From DATAGF01 sp963819845 (lineage in GTDB: Bacteria; Actinomycetota; Thermoleophilia; Miltoncostaeales; Miltoncostaeaceae), in the NCBI GenBank assembly GCA_963819845.1, contig CAWFXQ010000008.1, forward strand, positions 310,001 to 374,000: DNA of 64,000 nucleotides, written 5' to 3'. Each line of letters begins with the position of its first letter. The stretch's first letter is position 1. The translations under genes and the position numbers were made by a program. This document shows, one piece after another, positions 56,173 through 64,000 of this stretch. The notes beneath the pieces were generated by a model, which was given only the letters and a program-made list of their open reading frames with translations, was not told the DNA's origin and searched no databases.

Positions 56173-57446
56173 GCGCGGAACGCCGACCGGCCCGGGTACG
56201 AGGCCGCCGGCCCCAGCTGCTCCTCGATGCGGATGAGCTGGTTGTACTTGGCGACCCGCTCGCTGCGCGACGGCGCGCCGGTCTTGATCTGCCCGGCGCC
56301 GGTCGCGACGGCGAGGTCGGCGATGAAGGTGTCCTCCGTCTCGCCCGACCGGTGCGAGACCATCGACGCGTACCCGTTCCGGCCCGCCAGGTCCATCGCC
56401 GCGAGCGTCTCCGAGAGGGTGCCGATCTGGTTGAGCTTCACCAGCAGGGCGTTGCCCGCGCCCAGCTCGATCCCGCGCCGCAGGCGGTCGCTGTTGGTGA
56501 CGAAGAGGTCGTCTCCCACGAGCTGGACGCGGTCGCCGAGGCGCTCGGTGAGCATGACCCAGCCGTCCCAGTCCTCCTCGGCCATGCCGTCCTCGATCGA
56601 GACGATCGGGTACCGGCTCGCCAGGTCCTCCCAGTACCCGGCCATGCCGGCGGCGTCGAGGGTTCGCCCCTCGCCGTCGAGGTGGTAGGCGCCGTCGCGG
56701 TAGAGCTCCGTCGTCGCCGGGTCGAGGGCGAGGGCGACCTCGTCGCCGGGCGCGTACCCTGCCGCCGCGATCGCCTCCACGATGACGGCCAGGGCGGCCT
56801 CGTTGCTCTCGAGATCGGGCGCGAAGCCGCCCTCGTCCCCCACCCCGGTCGCCAGCCCGCGCGAGCGCAGGACCGACTTCAGCGCGGCGTAGACCTCCGC
56901 CCCCATCCTCACCGCGTCGGCGAAGGTGCGCGCCCCGACGGGCGCGACCATGAACTCCTGGAGGTCAACCGAGTTGTCGGCGTGCGCGCCGCCGTTGAGG
57001 ATGTTCATGAGCGGCACCGGCATGCGGTTGGCGCGGGCGCCGCCGATGTAGCGGTAGAGGGGCAGACCCGCGTCAACGGCGGCCGCGGCCGCGACGGCGA
57101 GCGAGCAGCCCAGGATGGCGTTGGCCCCCAGGCGGGCCTTGTTGGGCGTGCCGTCCAGCTCGATCATCGTGCGGTCGATCAGCGCCTGGGCGCCGGCCTC
57201 GCGCCCCATCAGCACGCCCGCCAGCTCGTCCTCGACGTTGGCGACGGCCTTCAGGACGCCGCGCCCGCCGAAGGCCGAGGAATCGCCGTCGCGCAGCTCG
57301 AGCGCCTCGTGGGCCCCCGTGCTCGCCCCCGACGGCACCGCCGCCCGCCCGACGGCCCCCGACGCCAGCCCGACCTCGACCTCGACGGTCGGCTGTCCCC
57401 GCGAGTCGAGGATCTGGCGGGCGTGGACGCGGGAGATCTGGGACAT
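56169..57446 (-). CDS. eno: Enolase (phosphopyruvate hydratase)
   Basis: A 425-residue glycolytic enzyme converting 2-phosphoglycerate to phosphoenolpyruvate. Motifs include ARQILDSRGQPTVEVEV, VPSGASTGAHEA, PLMNILNGGAHADN, GDEGGFAP, the metal-binding Asp and Glu in SIEDGMAEEDW and VGDDLFVTN, the base Lys in LLVKLNQIGTL, and SHRSGETEDTFIADL. Length and order are standard. It heads an operon with ftsB and DUF501. Confidence 0.98.
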   Translation of the reverse strand: MSQISRVHARQILDSRGQPTVEVEVGLASGAVGRAAVPSGASTGAHEALELRDGDSSAFGGRGVLKAVANVEDELAGVLMGREAGAQALIDRTMIELDGTPNKARLGANAILGCSLAVAAAAAVDAGLPLYRYIGGARANRMPVPLMNILNGGAHADNSVDLQEFMVAPVGARTFADAVRMGAEVYAALKSVLRSRGLATGVGDEGGFAPDLESNEAALAVIVEAIAAAGYAPGDEVALALDPATTELYRDGAYHLDGEGRTLDAAGMAGYWEDLASRYPIVSIEDGMAEEDWDGWVMLTERLGDRVQLVGDDLFVTNSDRLRRGIELGAGNALLVKLNQIGTLSETLAAMDLAGRNGYASMVSHRSGETEDTFIADLAVATGAGQIKTGAPSRSERVAKYNQLIRIEEQLGPAASYPGRSAFRA

Positions 57447-57544
57447 CGTCGCTCCGGGCTCGGGTCGGTGACGGCGGCGGAGTCTACCCCCGCCGCCGCG
57501 GCCGCTCCCTCACGGCGCCGGGCCCCCGTACGTTGTACTCCCGG

Positions 57545-58018
57545 ATGAGCGCGCCCCCGCCCTTCAGCCGCTTCCTCGACGACCATCGCGAGGGCGTCTA
57601 CCGCTTCCTCGTGGCCGCCGTGGGCCCGGACGAGGCGGACGACTGCTTCCAGGAGACCTTCATCAAGGCGCTCCGGGCGTACCCCCGGCTGCGCGACGGC
57701 GACAACCTGCGCGCCTGGGTGCTGACGATCGCCCGCCGGACGGCCATCGACGCGGCCCGGAGCCGGGGGCGGCGGCCGCGGCCGGAGGCCGACCCGGAGC
57801 CGGCCGCCGCCGACGGGACGCCCGACCTCGGCGATCCGGCCCTGTGGGCGGCGGTGCGGGGGCTGCCGCCCCGCCAGCGGGCGGCGGTGGCGCTGCGGTA
57901 CGTCAACGACCTGCCCTACGCCGAGGTCGGGCGGGCGATGGGGTGCTCGGAGGAGGCCGCGCGGCGGAGCGCGTTCGAGGGCCTGAGGCGACTACGGGAG
58001 GTGTGGGATGGGCGATGA
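57545..58018 (+). CDS. ECF RNA polymerase sigma factor
   Basis: A 157-residue sigma factor. Region 2 (about 10-75) reads VYRFLVAAVGPDEADDCFQETF, and region 4 (about 95-150) reads GLPPRQRAAVALRYVNDLPY. It has no fused domain. It overlaps the downstream methyltransferase gene by 11 bases, so the two are co-translated. No zinc-finger anti-sigma gene is adjacent. Confidence 0.9.
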   Translation: MSAPPPFSRFLDDHREGVYRFLVAAVGPDEADDCFQETFIKALRAYPRLRDGDNLRAWVLTIARRTAIDAARSRGRRPRPEADPEPAAADGTPDLGDPALWAAVRGLPPRQRAAVALRYVNDLPYAEVGRAMGCSEEAARRSAFEGLRRLREVWDGR

Positions 58019-58637
58019 CATGACCGCGGCGCTCGGCGCCGGCGGTCCCGGCGCCGCGGAGGCGAGCGCGCGCGCCGCGGCGCGCCTGGCCGCCGAGGCC
58101 GGCCGCCGGGGGCTGCTCGACGTGGCCTACGCCACCGTCAACTCGCCGCTCGGGCCGCTGCACGCCGCCGGGACTCCCCGCGGCCTGGTGATGCTGGCCT
58201 ACGCCGACGACCCGCTCGAGGCGCACCTGGACCGGCTGGCCCGCGAGGTGTCGCCCCGGGTGCTCGAGGCGCCGGAGCGGCTCGACCCGGTCCGGAGGCA
58301 GCTCGAGGAGTACTTCGCGGGGCGCCGGCGCCGCTTCGAGGTGCCCGTCAACTGGTCGCTGGTTCGCGGCTACACGCGCGAGGTGCTGCGCCGGACGGCC
58401 GAGATCCCCTACGGCGGCGCCAGCACCTACGCCGAGATCGCGTACCGGGCGGGCAGCCCGCGGGGGTGGAGGGCGGCCGGCAACGCCCTGGGGGCGAACC
58501 CGATGCCGATCGTGGTGCCCTGCCACCGCGTGCTGGCGAGCGGCGGCGGGATCGGCGGCTACACGGGGGGGCTCGACCGCAAGCGCTTCCTGCTGGCGCT
58601 CGAGGGCGTGGAGCCCGAGGGGCGCGCCCGGCGGTAG
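58008..58637 (+). CDS. ogt: Methylated-DNA-protein-cysteine methyltransferase (Ogt)
   Basis: A 209-residue suicide repair protein that takes methyl groups from O6-methylguanine. The acceptor Cys is in IVVPCHRVLASGGGIGGYTGG, and the DNA-binding/helix region includes TAEIPYGGASTYAEIA. An N-terminal helical extension of about 45 residues (AAEASARAAARLAAEAGRRG) precedes the RNase H-like domain. This extension and the coupling to an ECF sigma gene recur in actinobacteria; the extension may contact the sigma factor (inference). Confidence 0.95.
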   Translation: MGDDMTAALGAGGPGAAEASARAAARLAAEAGRRGLLDVAYATVNSPLGPLHAAGTPRGLVMLAYADDPLEAHLDRLAREVSPRVLEAPERLDPVRRQLEEYFAGRRRRFEVPVNWSLVRGYTREVLRRTAEIPYGGASTYAEIAYRAGSPRGWRAAGNALGANPMPIVVPCHRVLASGGGIGGYTGGLDRKRFLLALEGVEPEGRARR

Positions 58638-58674
58638 ACCTGCCGCCGATCGCCGGGCGCGCCGTGCGGCGGGG

Positions 58675-58767
58675 CTACTTGAGCACCCAGCGCAGCTGCG
58701 GGGTGATGCGGGCGCCCGCGACCTCGTAGTCGGGGCCGTTGGAGCGGTGGATGTAGGTGAGGAACAC
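58675..58767 (-). CDS. Candidate 30-residue small protein
   Basis: A GTG-started frame encodes 30 residues beginning VFLTYIHRSNGPDYEV and ending QLRWVLK, mixed hydrophobic/basic with no low complexity. AAGGAG lies seven bases upstream of the GTG, an ideal spacing. It is divergent from the MarR gene and shares its operator region. It is too short to classify and could be chance. Confidence 0.4.
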   Translation of the reverse strand: MFLTYIHRSNGPDYEVAGARITPQLRWVLK

Positions 58768-58794
58768 GGTGGTCTCCTTCGCGCGGAGGGAATA

Positions 58795-58816
58795 TATTTG
58801 CTGTGCGAAACAAATA
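58795..58816. promoter_or_regulatory. Candidate MarR operator
   Basis: A perfect inverted repeat TATTTG-N10-CAAATA lies between the small frame at 58767 and the MarR start at 58867, in the most A/T-rich patch of this neighbourhood. Size and shape fit operators of MarR dimers, so autoregulation is likely (inference). Confidence 0.6.
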
Positions 58817-58866
58817 CGCTCGGCGACCGAGCACGGATCACCGCCCCCGCGACGAGGAGGACCGCC

Positions 58867-59313
58867 ATGCCGAGCCGCACCACCGAAGCCGCCGGGGCGT
58901 GGCACGGACTCGTGCGCGTGCAGGGCGGGGTGCGCCGCGACGTCGACGCCGCCCTGCGCGCCGCCGACGGGCTGTCGCTGTGGGAGTTCGCCGTGCTGCG
59001 CGCCCTGGCCGGCCGCCACGACGGCTGCATGCGGATGACCGGGCTCGCGCGGGCGACCGACTACACGCCGAGCGGCCTCACCCGGCTGGTCGGGCGGCTC
59101 GAGTCGGCCGGCCTGGTGCGGCGCGACCCCTGCCCCGAGGACCGGCGCGGATCGGTGGCCACGCTCACCCGCGAGGGCCGGAGGGCCTTCGCACGGGCCC
59201 GGCGGACCCACCTCGCCGCGGTGCGGTCGCTGTTCCTCGACCGCTGCTCCGACGACGAGTTGGCGACCCTCACCGGGGTCTGGGAGCGGATCCTGCCGGG
59301 CTCGACGGGATAG
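58867..59313 (+). CDS. MarR-family transcriptional regulator
   Basis: A 148-residue winged-helix regulator. The helix-turn-helix region reads GLARATDYTPSGLTRLVGRL and the wing RRDPCPEDRRGSVATLT. Helices at both ends would form the dimer. GGAGG lies eight bases before the ATG. A palindrome 50 bases upstream supports autoregulation. The target may be the divergent small frame or distant genes. Confidence 0.9.
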   Translation: MPSRTTEAAGAWHGLVRVQGGVRRDVDAALRAADGLSLWEFAVLRALAGRHDGCMRMTGLARATDYTPSGLTRLVGRLESAGLVRRDPCPEDRRGSVATLTREGRRAFARARRTHLAAVRSLFLDRCSDDELATLTGVWERILPGSTG

Positions 59314-60359
59314 CGCCGGGCGTCAGCCCCCGGGGCCGACGTTCGCGCCGACTCGTACCAGCGCAGCTGCTCCCGCGGCTCGAGGGCCTCGAAGTCCTCC
59401 CCCGCCGCGGACGCGAGGCGGACGGCCTCCTCGACCCGGGCACGGAACCGCTGGGCGGACGCGCGCAGCGCCAGCTCGGGGTCGGCGCCGACCGCGCGGG
59501 CCACGGCGACGGCGGCGAACAGGACGTCGCCCAGCTCGCGCGCGCCGGGGTCCTCGCGCAGCTCGGCCGCCTCCTCGTCGAGCTTGGCCAGGGCGGCGGC
59601 GGCGTCGGGGTGGTCGAAGCCGGCGGCCGCGGCCCGCTTCTGGGCCTTGGTGGCGAGGGCGAGCGCGGGCAGGCCGGCGGGCAGGTCGTAGAAGAGGTCC
59701 AGTCCGCCGGGGGCGGACCCCTGGCCCGAACGCTCCTGGCGCTTGCGGCTCTCCCAGATGTTGACCACGCCGTCGGCCGTCTCGGCGGCCGTGTCGCCGT
59801 AGACGTGGGGGTGGCGGCTGATGAGCTTGGCGGCCTGGCCGCGCGCCACGTCCGAGAGGTCCGCCGCGCCCTCCTCCTCCAGCAGCCGCGCGAGGAAGAC
59901 CGCCTGGAAGAGCAGGTCGCCGAGCTCGTCCGGGAGGCCCTCGCCGCCGCGGGCGACGGCGTCGGCGACCTCGAACGCCTCCTCGACGGTGTGCGGCACG
60001 ATCGTCTCGGCGGTCTGCTCCCGGTCCCAGGGGCACTCACGGCGCAGGCGCAGCCCCACCTCGGCGAGCGCCGCGACCTCGGCGCCGATCGCCCGCGCCC
60101 GCAGCGCCTCGCGGCCCGGCACGGTCCGCGCGCCGGGCAGCTCGCGGGCGATGCGATGGGCCTCGGCGTCCGGTGCGGCGATGGCGGCGGCATCCGGCAG
60201 CGCGGCCAGGTCGAGGGGCGCGGTCGCGGACGGCAGCGCCGCGGCGAGGGCCGGATCGAGGGGAGGCGCGAGGACCAGGGGGGCGCCGCCCAGGGCCGCG
60301 AGCGCCGCGGCGGGCACGGCCTCGGGCGCGCCCGGCCCCAGGCCCACGACCACGATCAC
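59061..60359 (-). CDS. mazG: MazG-family nucleotide pyrophosphohydrolase, probable frameshift at the end
   Basis: MazG hydrolyses NTPs and dNTPs to the monophosphates. Two MazG modules are visible: CPWDREQTAETIVPHTVEEA with EVADAVARGGEGLPDELGDLL (about 110-165), and a second with LDEEAAELREDPG and ARELGDVLFAAVAVARA (about 245-290). Residues 1-95 are a shortened methylase-like domain (VVVGLGPGAPEAV). Homology ends near REQLRWYE, about base 59350. Beyond it the frame runs 290 bases, 253 of them antisense through the MarR gene. A one-base change there would give a stop at 59323, so the true end is probably near 59323. Confidence 0.85.
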   Translation of the reverse strand: MIVVVGLGPGAPEAVPAAALAALGGAPLVLAPPLDPALAAALPSATAPLDLAALPDAAAIAAPDAEAHRIARELPGARTVPGREALRARAIGAEVAALAEVGLRLRRECPWDREQTAETIVPHTVEEAFEVADAVARGGEGLPDELGDLLFQAVFLARLLEEEGAADLSDVARGQAAKLISRHPHVYGDTAAETADGVVNIWESRKRQERSGQGSAPGGLDLFYDLPAGLPALALATKAQKRAAAAGFDHPDAAAALAKLDEEAAELREDPGARELGDVLFAAVAVARAVGADPELALRASAQRFRARVEEAVRLASAAGEDFEALEPREQLRWYESARTSAPGADARRYPVEPGRIRSQTPVRVANSSSEQRSRNSDRTAARWVRRARAKALRPSRVSVATDPRRSSGQGSRRTRPADSSRPTSRVRPLGV

Positions 60360-60363
60360 GGCG

Positions 60364-61404
60364 CTACGGAGCGGTGGGGGTGGCGCCCTCGGCCGGCTGC
60401 TCCGCCTCGGTCGCCGGCTGGAGGCTCTCGTCGGCGTAGACCGTGCGGTCCTCCCACCCCTTCAGGACCCCTTCGCTCCACTTCGTGAACTCCGCCTGGC
60501 GCTTCTGGTTGAGCTGCGCCTGGACGATCTGGTCCTTGGCGTCGGCGAAGGAGGTGGTGCTCGCGGGCGTGACATCGACCGTGATGATGTGCCAGCCGAA
60601 CTGCGTCTTCACCGGCTGCGAGATCGCGCCGTCCTCGAGGTCGAACGCGACCTTCTCGAACTCGGGGACGAGCTGGCCCTTCTTGATCGGACCGAGGCTG
60701 CCGCCCTGCGTGGCCGAGCCGGTGTCGGTGGAGTTCTCCTCGGCGAGGTCGGCGAAGTTCTCGGAGGTCGCCTCCGCCCGGATGGCGTCCGCCTCGGCCT
60801 CGGTCGCGACCAGGATGTGGCTGGCCGTGCGGCCCGCCGCGACCTTGAACTCGGCCGGGTTCTCCTCGTAGTACGCCTTCGCGTCGGCCTCGCTGAAGCG
60901 GACGCCGCGCGTGATGTGGTCGTAGAGCTTCTGCTGCTGGAGGCCGTCCTTGACGATGTCCCGGGCGTCGGCCTTGGTGATGCCGCGCTCCTTCAGGTAG
61001 TCGTCGAACTCCTTCTGCTTGCCGTTGAAGCTGGTCTCCAGGATCCGCGCGAGCTCGTCGTCGATCTCGGCGTCGGTGACCTTGCAGGGGTTGCCGCAGT
61101 CCCGGGCCTCGAAGCCCACGATCTTCTGCTGCACGAGGGTCTGGAGCGCCTGCTGGCGCAGCTGGTCGTAGCCCTCGGCGCCCTCGGCCGGAACGGTCTG
61201 GCCCTGGGCCTTGGCGTCGGCGGTCGTGCGGGCGACCGCGCGGTCCAACTGCTGCTCCGTGATGCTGGCGTCGCCCACGCGGACGACCACGCCGGCCGGC
61301 AGGTCGGAGGAGTCGTCGCCGCACGCGGACACCCCCACGCCCACGGCCACCAGCAGCACGAGGACCCCCGCCAGGAGCGGCGATCTGCGGATGGTCTTCG
61401 GCAC
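60364..61404 (-). CDS. SurA/PpiC-type peptidyl-prolyl isomerase lipoprotein
   Basis: A 346-residue lipoprotein chaperone (lipobox GVSACGD). A SurA-type N-terminal helical domain carries DASITEQQLDRAV and two Cys in RDCGNPCKV that may form a disulfide. The parvulin domain (about 190-285) contains ASHILVATEAEAD, GGSLGPIKKGQLVPEFEKVAF and TQFGWHIITV. It folds exported proteins at the outer face of the membrane. It lies between mfd and mazG, the standard actinobacterial order. Confidence 0.93.
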   Translation of the reverse strand: MPKTIRRSPLLAGVLVLLVAVGVGVSACGDDSSDLPAGVVVRVGDASITEQQLDRAVARTTADAKAQGQTVPAEGAEGYDQLRQQALQTLVQQKIVGFEARDCGNPCKVTDAEIDDELARILETSFNGKQKEFDDYLKERGITKADARDIVKDGLQQQKLYDHITRGVRFSEADAKAYYEENPAEFKVAAGRTASHILVATEAEADAIRAEATSENFADLAEENSTDTGSATQGGSLGPIKKGQLVPEFEKVAFDLEDGAISQPVKTQFGWHIITVDVTPASTTSFADAKDQIVQAQLNQKRQAEFTKWSEGVLKGWEDRTVYADESLQPATEAEQPAEGATPTAP

Positions 61405-61463
61405 GACGCGGGCGATGGTAGCAGCCGCTTTCCCGGCCGCCGTTAGGGGCGTCTTAAGGAGCC

Positions 61464-64000
61464 TCAGGCGGCGAGCGAGGCCGCGCCGGCGAGCGCGTCG
61501 AGGGCGGCCTCGGCGGCGGCGAGCCGGTCGGAGGGCGACGTCCCCGCCGGCAGGGAGACGATCCGCTCGCGGCCGGCGTAGGACGCCTTCGGCTCGGCCT
61601 CGCGCAGCGCCCGCAGCGCCTGGCTGGTCAGGCTCACCGGCGCGATCATCACGCGCCCCGAGCGCACGGAGAGCCGGCTGGCGCCGGCCTCGCGCAGCTT
61701 GACGCGCAGCCGCTGGACGGCGAGGAGGGCGTCGACCGGAGCCGGCACGGGGCCGAAGCGGTCCTCCATCTCGGCGCGCAGGGCGGCGAGCTCCTCGAGG
61801 CCGTCGGCGAGGCCGATGCGCCGGTGCAGGTCGATCTTCGCCGCCTCGAGCGGCACGTAGTCGCCCGGGATGTAGGCCGACACCGGGATCTCCACCCGCA
61901 CCTCGCGCTCGGGCGCCGGGCGCCCCTGGCCCTCGAGCACCGCGTCGTTGAGCATCTCCAGGTAGAGCTCGAAGCCGACCGCGGCGACGTGGCCGCTCTG
62001 CTCGTCGCCGAGCAGGTTCCCCGCCCCGCGGATCTCGAGGTCGCGCATGGCGATGCGCAGGCCGCTGCCGAGCTCGGTGTAGTCGGCGAGCGCCCGAAGG
62101 CGCGACGCGGCGTCGCGTCCCAGGGTGGCGGCGTCGGGGTAGAGCAGGTACGCGTGGGCGGTCACGTCCGAGCGGCCGACCCTGCCGCGGATCTGGTAGA
62201 GCTGGGACAGCCCCAGCTGGTCGGCGCGCTCCACCACCAGCGTGTTCGCCTGGGGGATGTCAAGGCCCGACTCGATGATGCTCGTGGCCACCAGCACGTC
62301 GGCCTCGCCGCGCACGAACGCGAGCATCACGTCCTCCAGCTCGTGCTCGGCCATCTGGCCGTGGGCGGTCACGATCCGCAGCTCGGGCGCCAGAGCGCGC
62401 AGGGCCTGCGCGGCCTCCTCGATCGTCTCGACGCGGTTGTGCACGTAGAAGCTCTGGCCGCCGCGGGCGCCCTCGCGGCGCAGGGCCTCCCGCACCATGG
62501 GCTCGTCGTACTCGCCGACGTGGGTGGCGATGGGCCGCCGGCCGGGCGGCGGCGTCTCGATGACGCTGATGTCGCGCAGGCCCGAGAGCGAGATCTGCAG
62601 CGTCCGCGGGATCGGCGTCGCGCTCATCGCCAACACGTCCACGCGCAGCCGCAGCTGGCGCAGGGCCTCCTTCTGCGCGACCCCGAAGCGCTGCTCCTCG
62701 TCGACGATCACGAGGCCCAGGTCCTTCGGCTGCACGTCCATCGACAGGAGGCGGTGGGTGCCGATGAGCACGTCGAGCCGTCCGTCGCGGTAGCGGCCGA
62801 GCACCTCGCGCGTCTCGGCGGGCGAGCGGAAGCGGTTGACCATGTCCACCGACACGGGCAGGTCGCCGAAGCGGTCGCGGAAGGTCGCGAGGTGCTGCTG
62901 GGCGAGGATCGTCGTGGGTGCCAGCATCAGCACCTGCTTGCCCGCGGCCGCGGCCTTGAAGGCCGCCCGCATGGCGATCTCGGTCTTGCCGAAGCCCACG
63001 TCGCCGCAGATCAGCCGGTCCATCGGCCGGGGGCGCTCCATGTCGTCGGCGACGGCGTCGATCGCGCGCTGCTGGTCGGCGGTCTCGCGGTGGGGGAAGA
63101 GCCGCTCGAGCTCGCGCATCAGCTCGTCGTCGGGGGGGAAGGCGTACCCGGTCGCCGCCGCTCGCGCCTGGTAGAGCGAGATCAGCTCCCCCGCCATCTC
63201 GCGCACGGCGGCCCGCGCGCGCGACTTCATGCGGTCCCAGGCCCTGCCCCCAGCTTCGACAGCGCGGGCGGCGAGCCGTCGGCGCCCACGTAGCGGGTGA
63301 CCCGGTCGAGCTGGTCGTGCGGCACGTAGAGGCGGTCGCCGTCGGCGAAGGCCAGCGCGAGGTAGTCGCGGGTGAGGCCCGCCACCGTGCGGGTCTCGAA
63401 CGCCGTCAGGCGGCCGACGCCGTGGTCCTCGTGGACCACGTGGTCGCCCACGCGCAGGTCGAGGAAGCTGGACAGCCGGCGCCCGACCACCGGGCCCCGC
63501 TCCGCCGCCGGGCGCCGGCGGCGCAGGATCCGCTCCTCGGGGACGACGGCCAGCCCCAGGTCGCGGGAGACGAACCCGCCGCGCACCGGGAGGGTGGTCA
63601 TGCCCACCTCGCCCGGGCCGGGCAGCTCGCCCGGCGGCAGCTCGGAGGGCCGCAGGCGCGCCATGCGGGCGAGCGCGCGGGCGAGGTCGCCGCGGCGCGC
63701 GAACGCCAGCACGACGCGCATGCCCGTGCGCGCGAGCCGCGACAGCTCGGCCTCGGCCTCGGCGGGCGACCGGGTGGCGAAGCGGGACTCGACGGCGTCG
63801 AACGCGGGCGCCGCCGATCCCGCGGGCGGCGCGAGGTCGAGCGCCGCCAGCGCGGCGAGCGACCCGTCCACCTCGGCGGCCTCCGAGAGCTCGCCGGCCG
63901 CGGCCTCGTCCTCCAGGCGCTCGCGCGCCTCCCGCAGGGCCGCCGGGTGCTCGGAGGGCGCCAGGCGCACGAGGGCGGCGGACCCCGGGCCGGGCTCGAC
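61464..64000 (-). CDS. mfd: Transcription-repair coupling factor Mfd, frameshifted and cut by window edge
   Basis: Mfd displaces RNA polymerase stalled at DNA damage and recruits UvrA. The visible part covers a UvrB-homologous region, the RNA polymerase-interacting domain (VGDHVVHEDHGVGRLTAFE), the translocase (Walker A DVGFGKTEIA, VIVDEEQRFG, SATPIPRTL, ESGLDIPQANTLVVERAD, QIRGRVGRSD), and the C-terminal D7 domain. The frame breaks near 63245 between SPPALSKLG and AWDRMKSRARAAV; one G is missing from a G run. The N-terminal UvrB-like start lies beyond base 64000. An error in this conserved gene is the simplest reading. Confidence 0.95.
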   Translation of the reverse strand, partial: RARPGVRRPRAPGALRAPGGPAGGARAPGGRGRGRRALGGRRGGRVARRAGGARPRAARGIGGARVRRRRVPLRHPVARRGRGRAVAARAHGHARRAGVRAPRRPRPRARPHGAPAALRAAAGRAARPGRGGHDHPPGARRVRLPRPGAGRRPRGADPAPPAPGGGAGPGGRAPAVQLPRPARGRPRGPRGPRRRPPDGVRDPHGGGPHPRLPRAGLRRRRPPLRAARPARPGHPLRGRRRLAARAVEAGGRAWDRMKSRARAAVREMAGELISLYQARAAATGYAFPPDDELMRELERLFPHRETADQQRAIDAVADDMERPRPMDRLICGDVGFGKTEIAMRAAFKAAAAGKQVLMLAPTTILAQQHLATFRDRFGDLPVSVDMVNRFRSPAETREVLGRYRDGRLDVLIGTHRLLSMDVQPKDLGLVIVDEEQRFGVAQKEALRQLRLRVDVLAMSATPIPRTLQISLSGLRDISVIETPPPGRRPIATHVGEYDEPMVREALRREGARGGQSFYVHNRVETIEEAAQALRALAPELRIVTAHGQMAEHELEDVMLAFVRGEADVLVATSIIESGLDIPQANTLVVERADQLGLSQLYQIRGRVGRSDVTAHAYLLYPDAATLGRDAASRLRALADYTELGSGLRIAMRDLEIRGAGNLLGDEQSGHVAAVGFELYLEMLNDAVLEGQGRPAPEREVRVEIPVSAYIPGDYVPLEAAKIDLHRRIGLADGLEELAALRAEMEDRFGPVPAPVDALLAVQRLRVKLREAGASRLSVRSGRVMIAPVSLTSQALRALREAEPKASYAGRERIVSLPAGTSPSDRLAAAEAALDALAGAASLAA

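Overview
The window is one continuous stretch of very GC-rich bacterial chromosome with short gaps, GTG starts as common as ATG, and many GTGA/ATGA stop-start overlaps. The gene set points to an actinobacterium-like, Gram-positive lineage: FtsZ with the actinobacterial GEGGGTGTGG loop, the GlgE maltosyltransferase route, a TreS-maltokinase fusion, LytR_C, DUF501, and the eno-ftsB-DUF501 and mfd-ppiC-mazG orders. A csrA gene is rare in most actinobacteria but known in deep lineages such as Thermoleophilia, so that class is my best guess (inference). I see no rRNA, tRNA, prophage, insertion sequence or CRISPR array.

Layout. 1-7.0 kb (minus): a gamma-glutamyltransferase cut by the window edge, ftsZ coupled to an orphan parA, a NarL-type two-component pair, and htpX with a small partner. 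7.2-10.2 kb: a lipoprotein, an ABC-2 transporter pair and an MBL-like protein. 10.5-18 kb: alpha-glucan block, with malQ divergent from glgE-glgB-glgX. 18-24.8 kb: accessory redox genes (alpha/beta hydrolase, VOC-FAD-SDR operon, cNMP-domain thioredoxin reductase homologue), a broken hydrolase and a VapBC pair. 24.8-33.1 kb: four tandem paralogues encoding secreted seven-repeat beta-propeller proteins with a repeated C-terminal INQRI domain. 33-44.4 kb: treS-mak fusion, a secreted propeller-like protein, hflX, an L,D-transpeptidase and efeO-efeB. 44.5-49.6 kb: anti-sigma-like ATPase, CBS protein, glgP, csrA and an omega-like RNA polymerase subunit. 49.5-64 kb: TetR/cupin pair, ECF sigma factors, the eno-ftsB-DUF501 cluster, ECF sigma-ogt, MarR, and mazG-ppiC-mfd running off the right edge.

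How the genes work together. TreS makes maltose from trehalose, the fused maltokinase makes maltose-1-phosphate, GlgE polymerises it and GlgB branches it; GlgX, MalQ and GlgP break the glucan down. Nearly the whole GlgE cycle lies within 38 kb, with csrA directly upstream of glgP on the same strand.

Data quality. At least nine genes carry single-base indels, several in G/C homopolymers, in genes as essential as mfd and ftsB. Most are probably consensus errors. The third copy of the tandem array carries about seven and may be a true pseudogene or a repeat-collapse artefact. The most novel-looking element is the tandem array and its C-terminal repeat domain.
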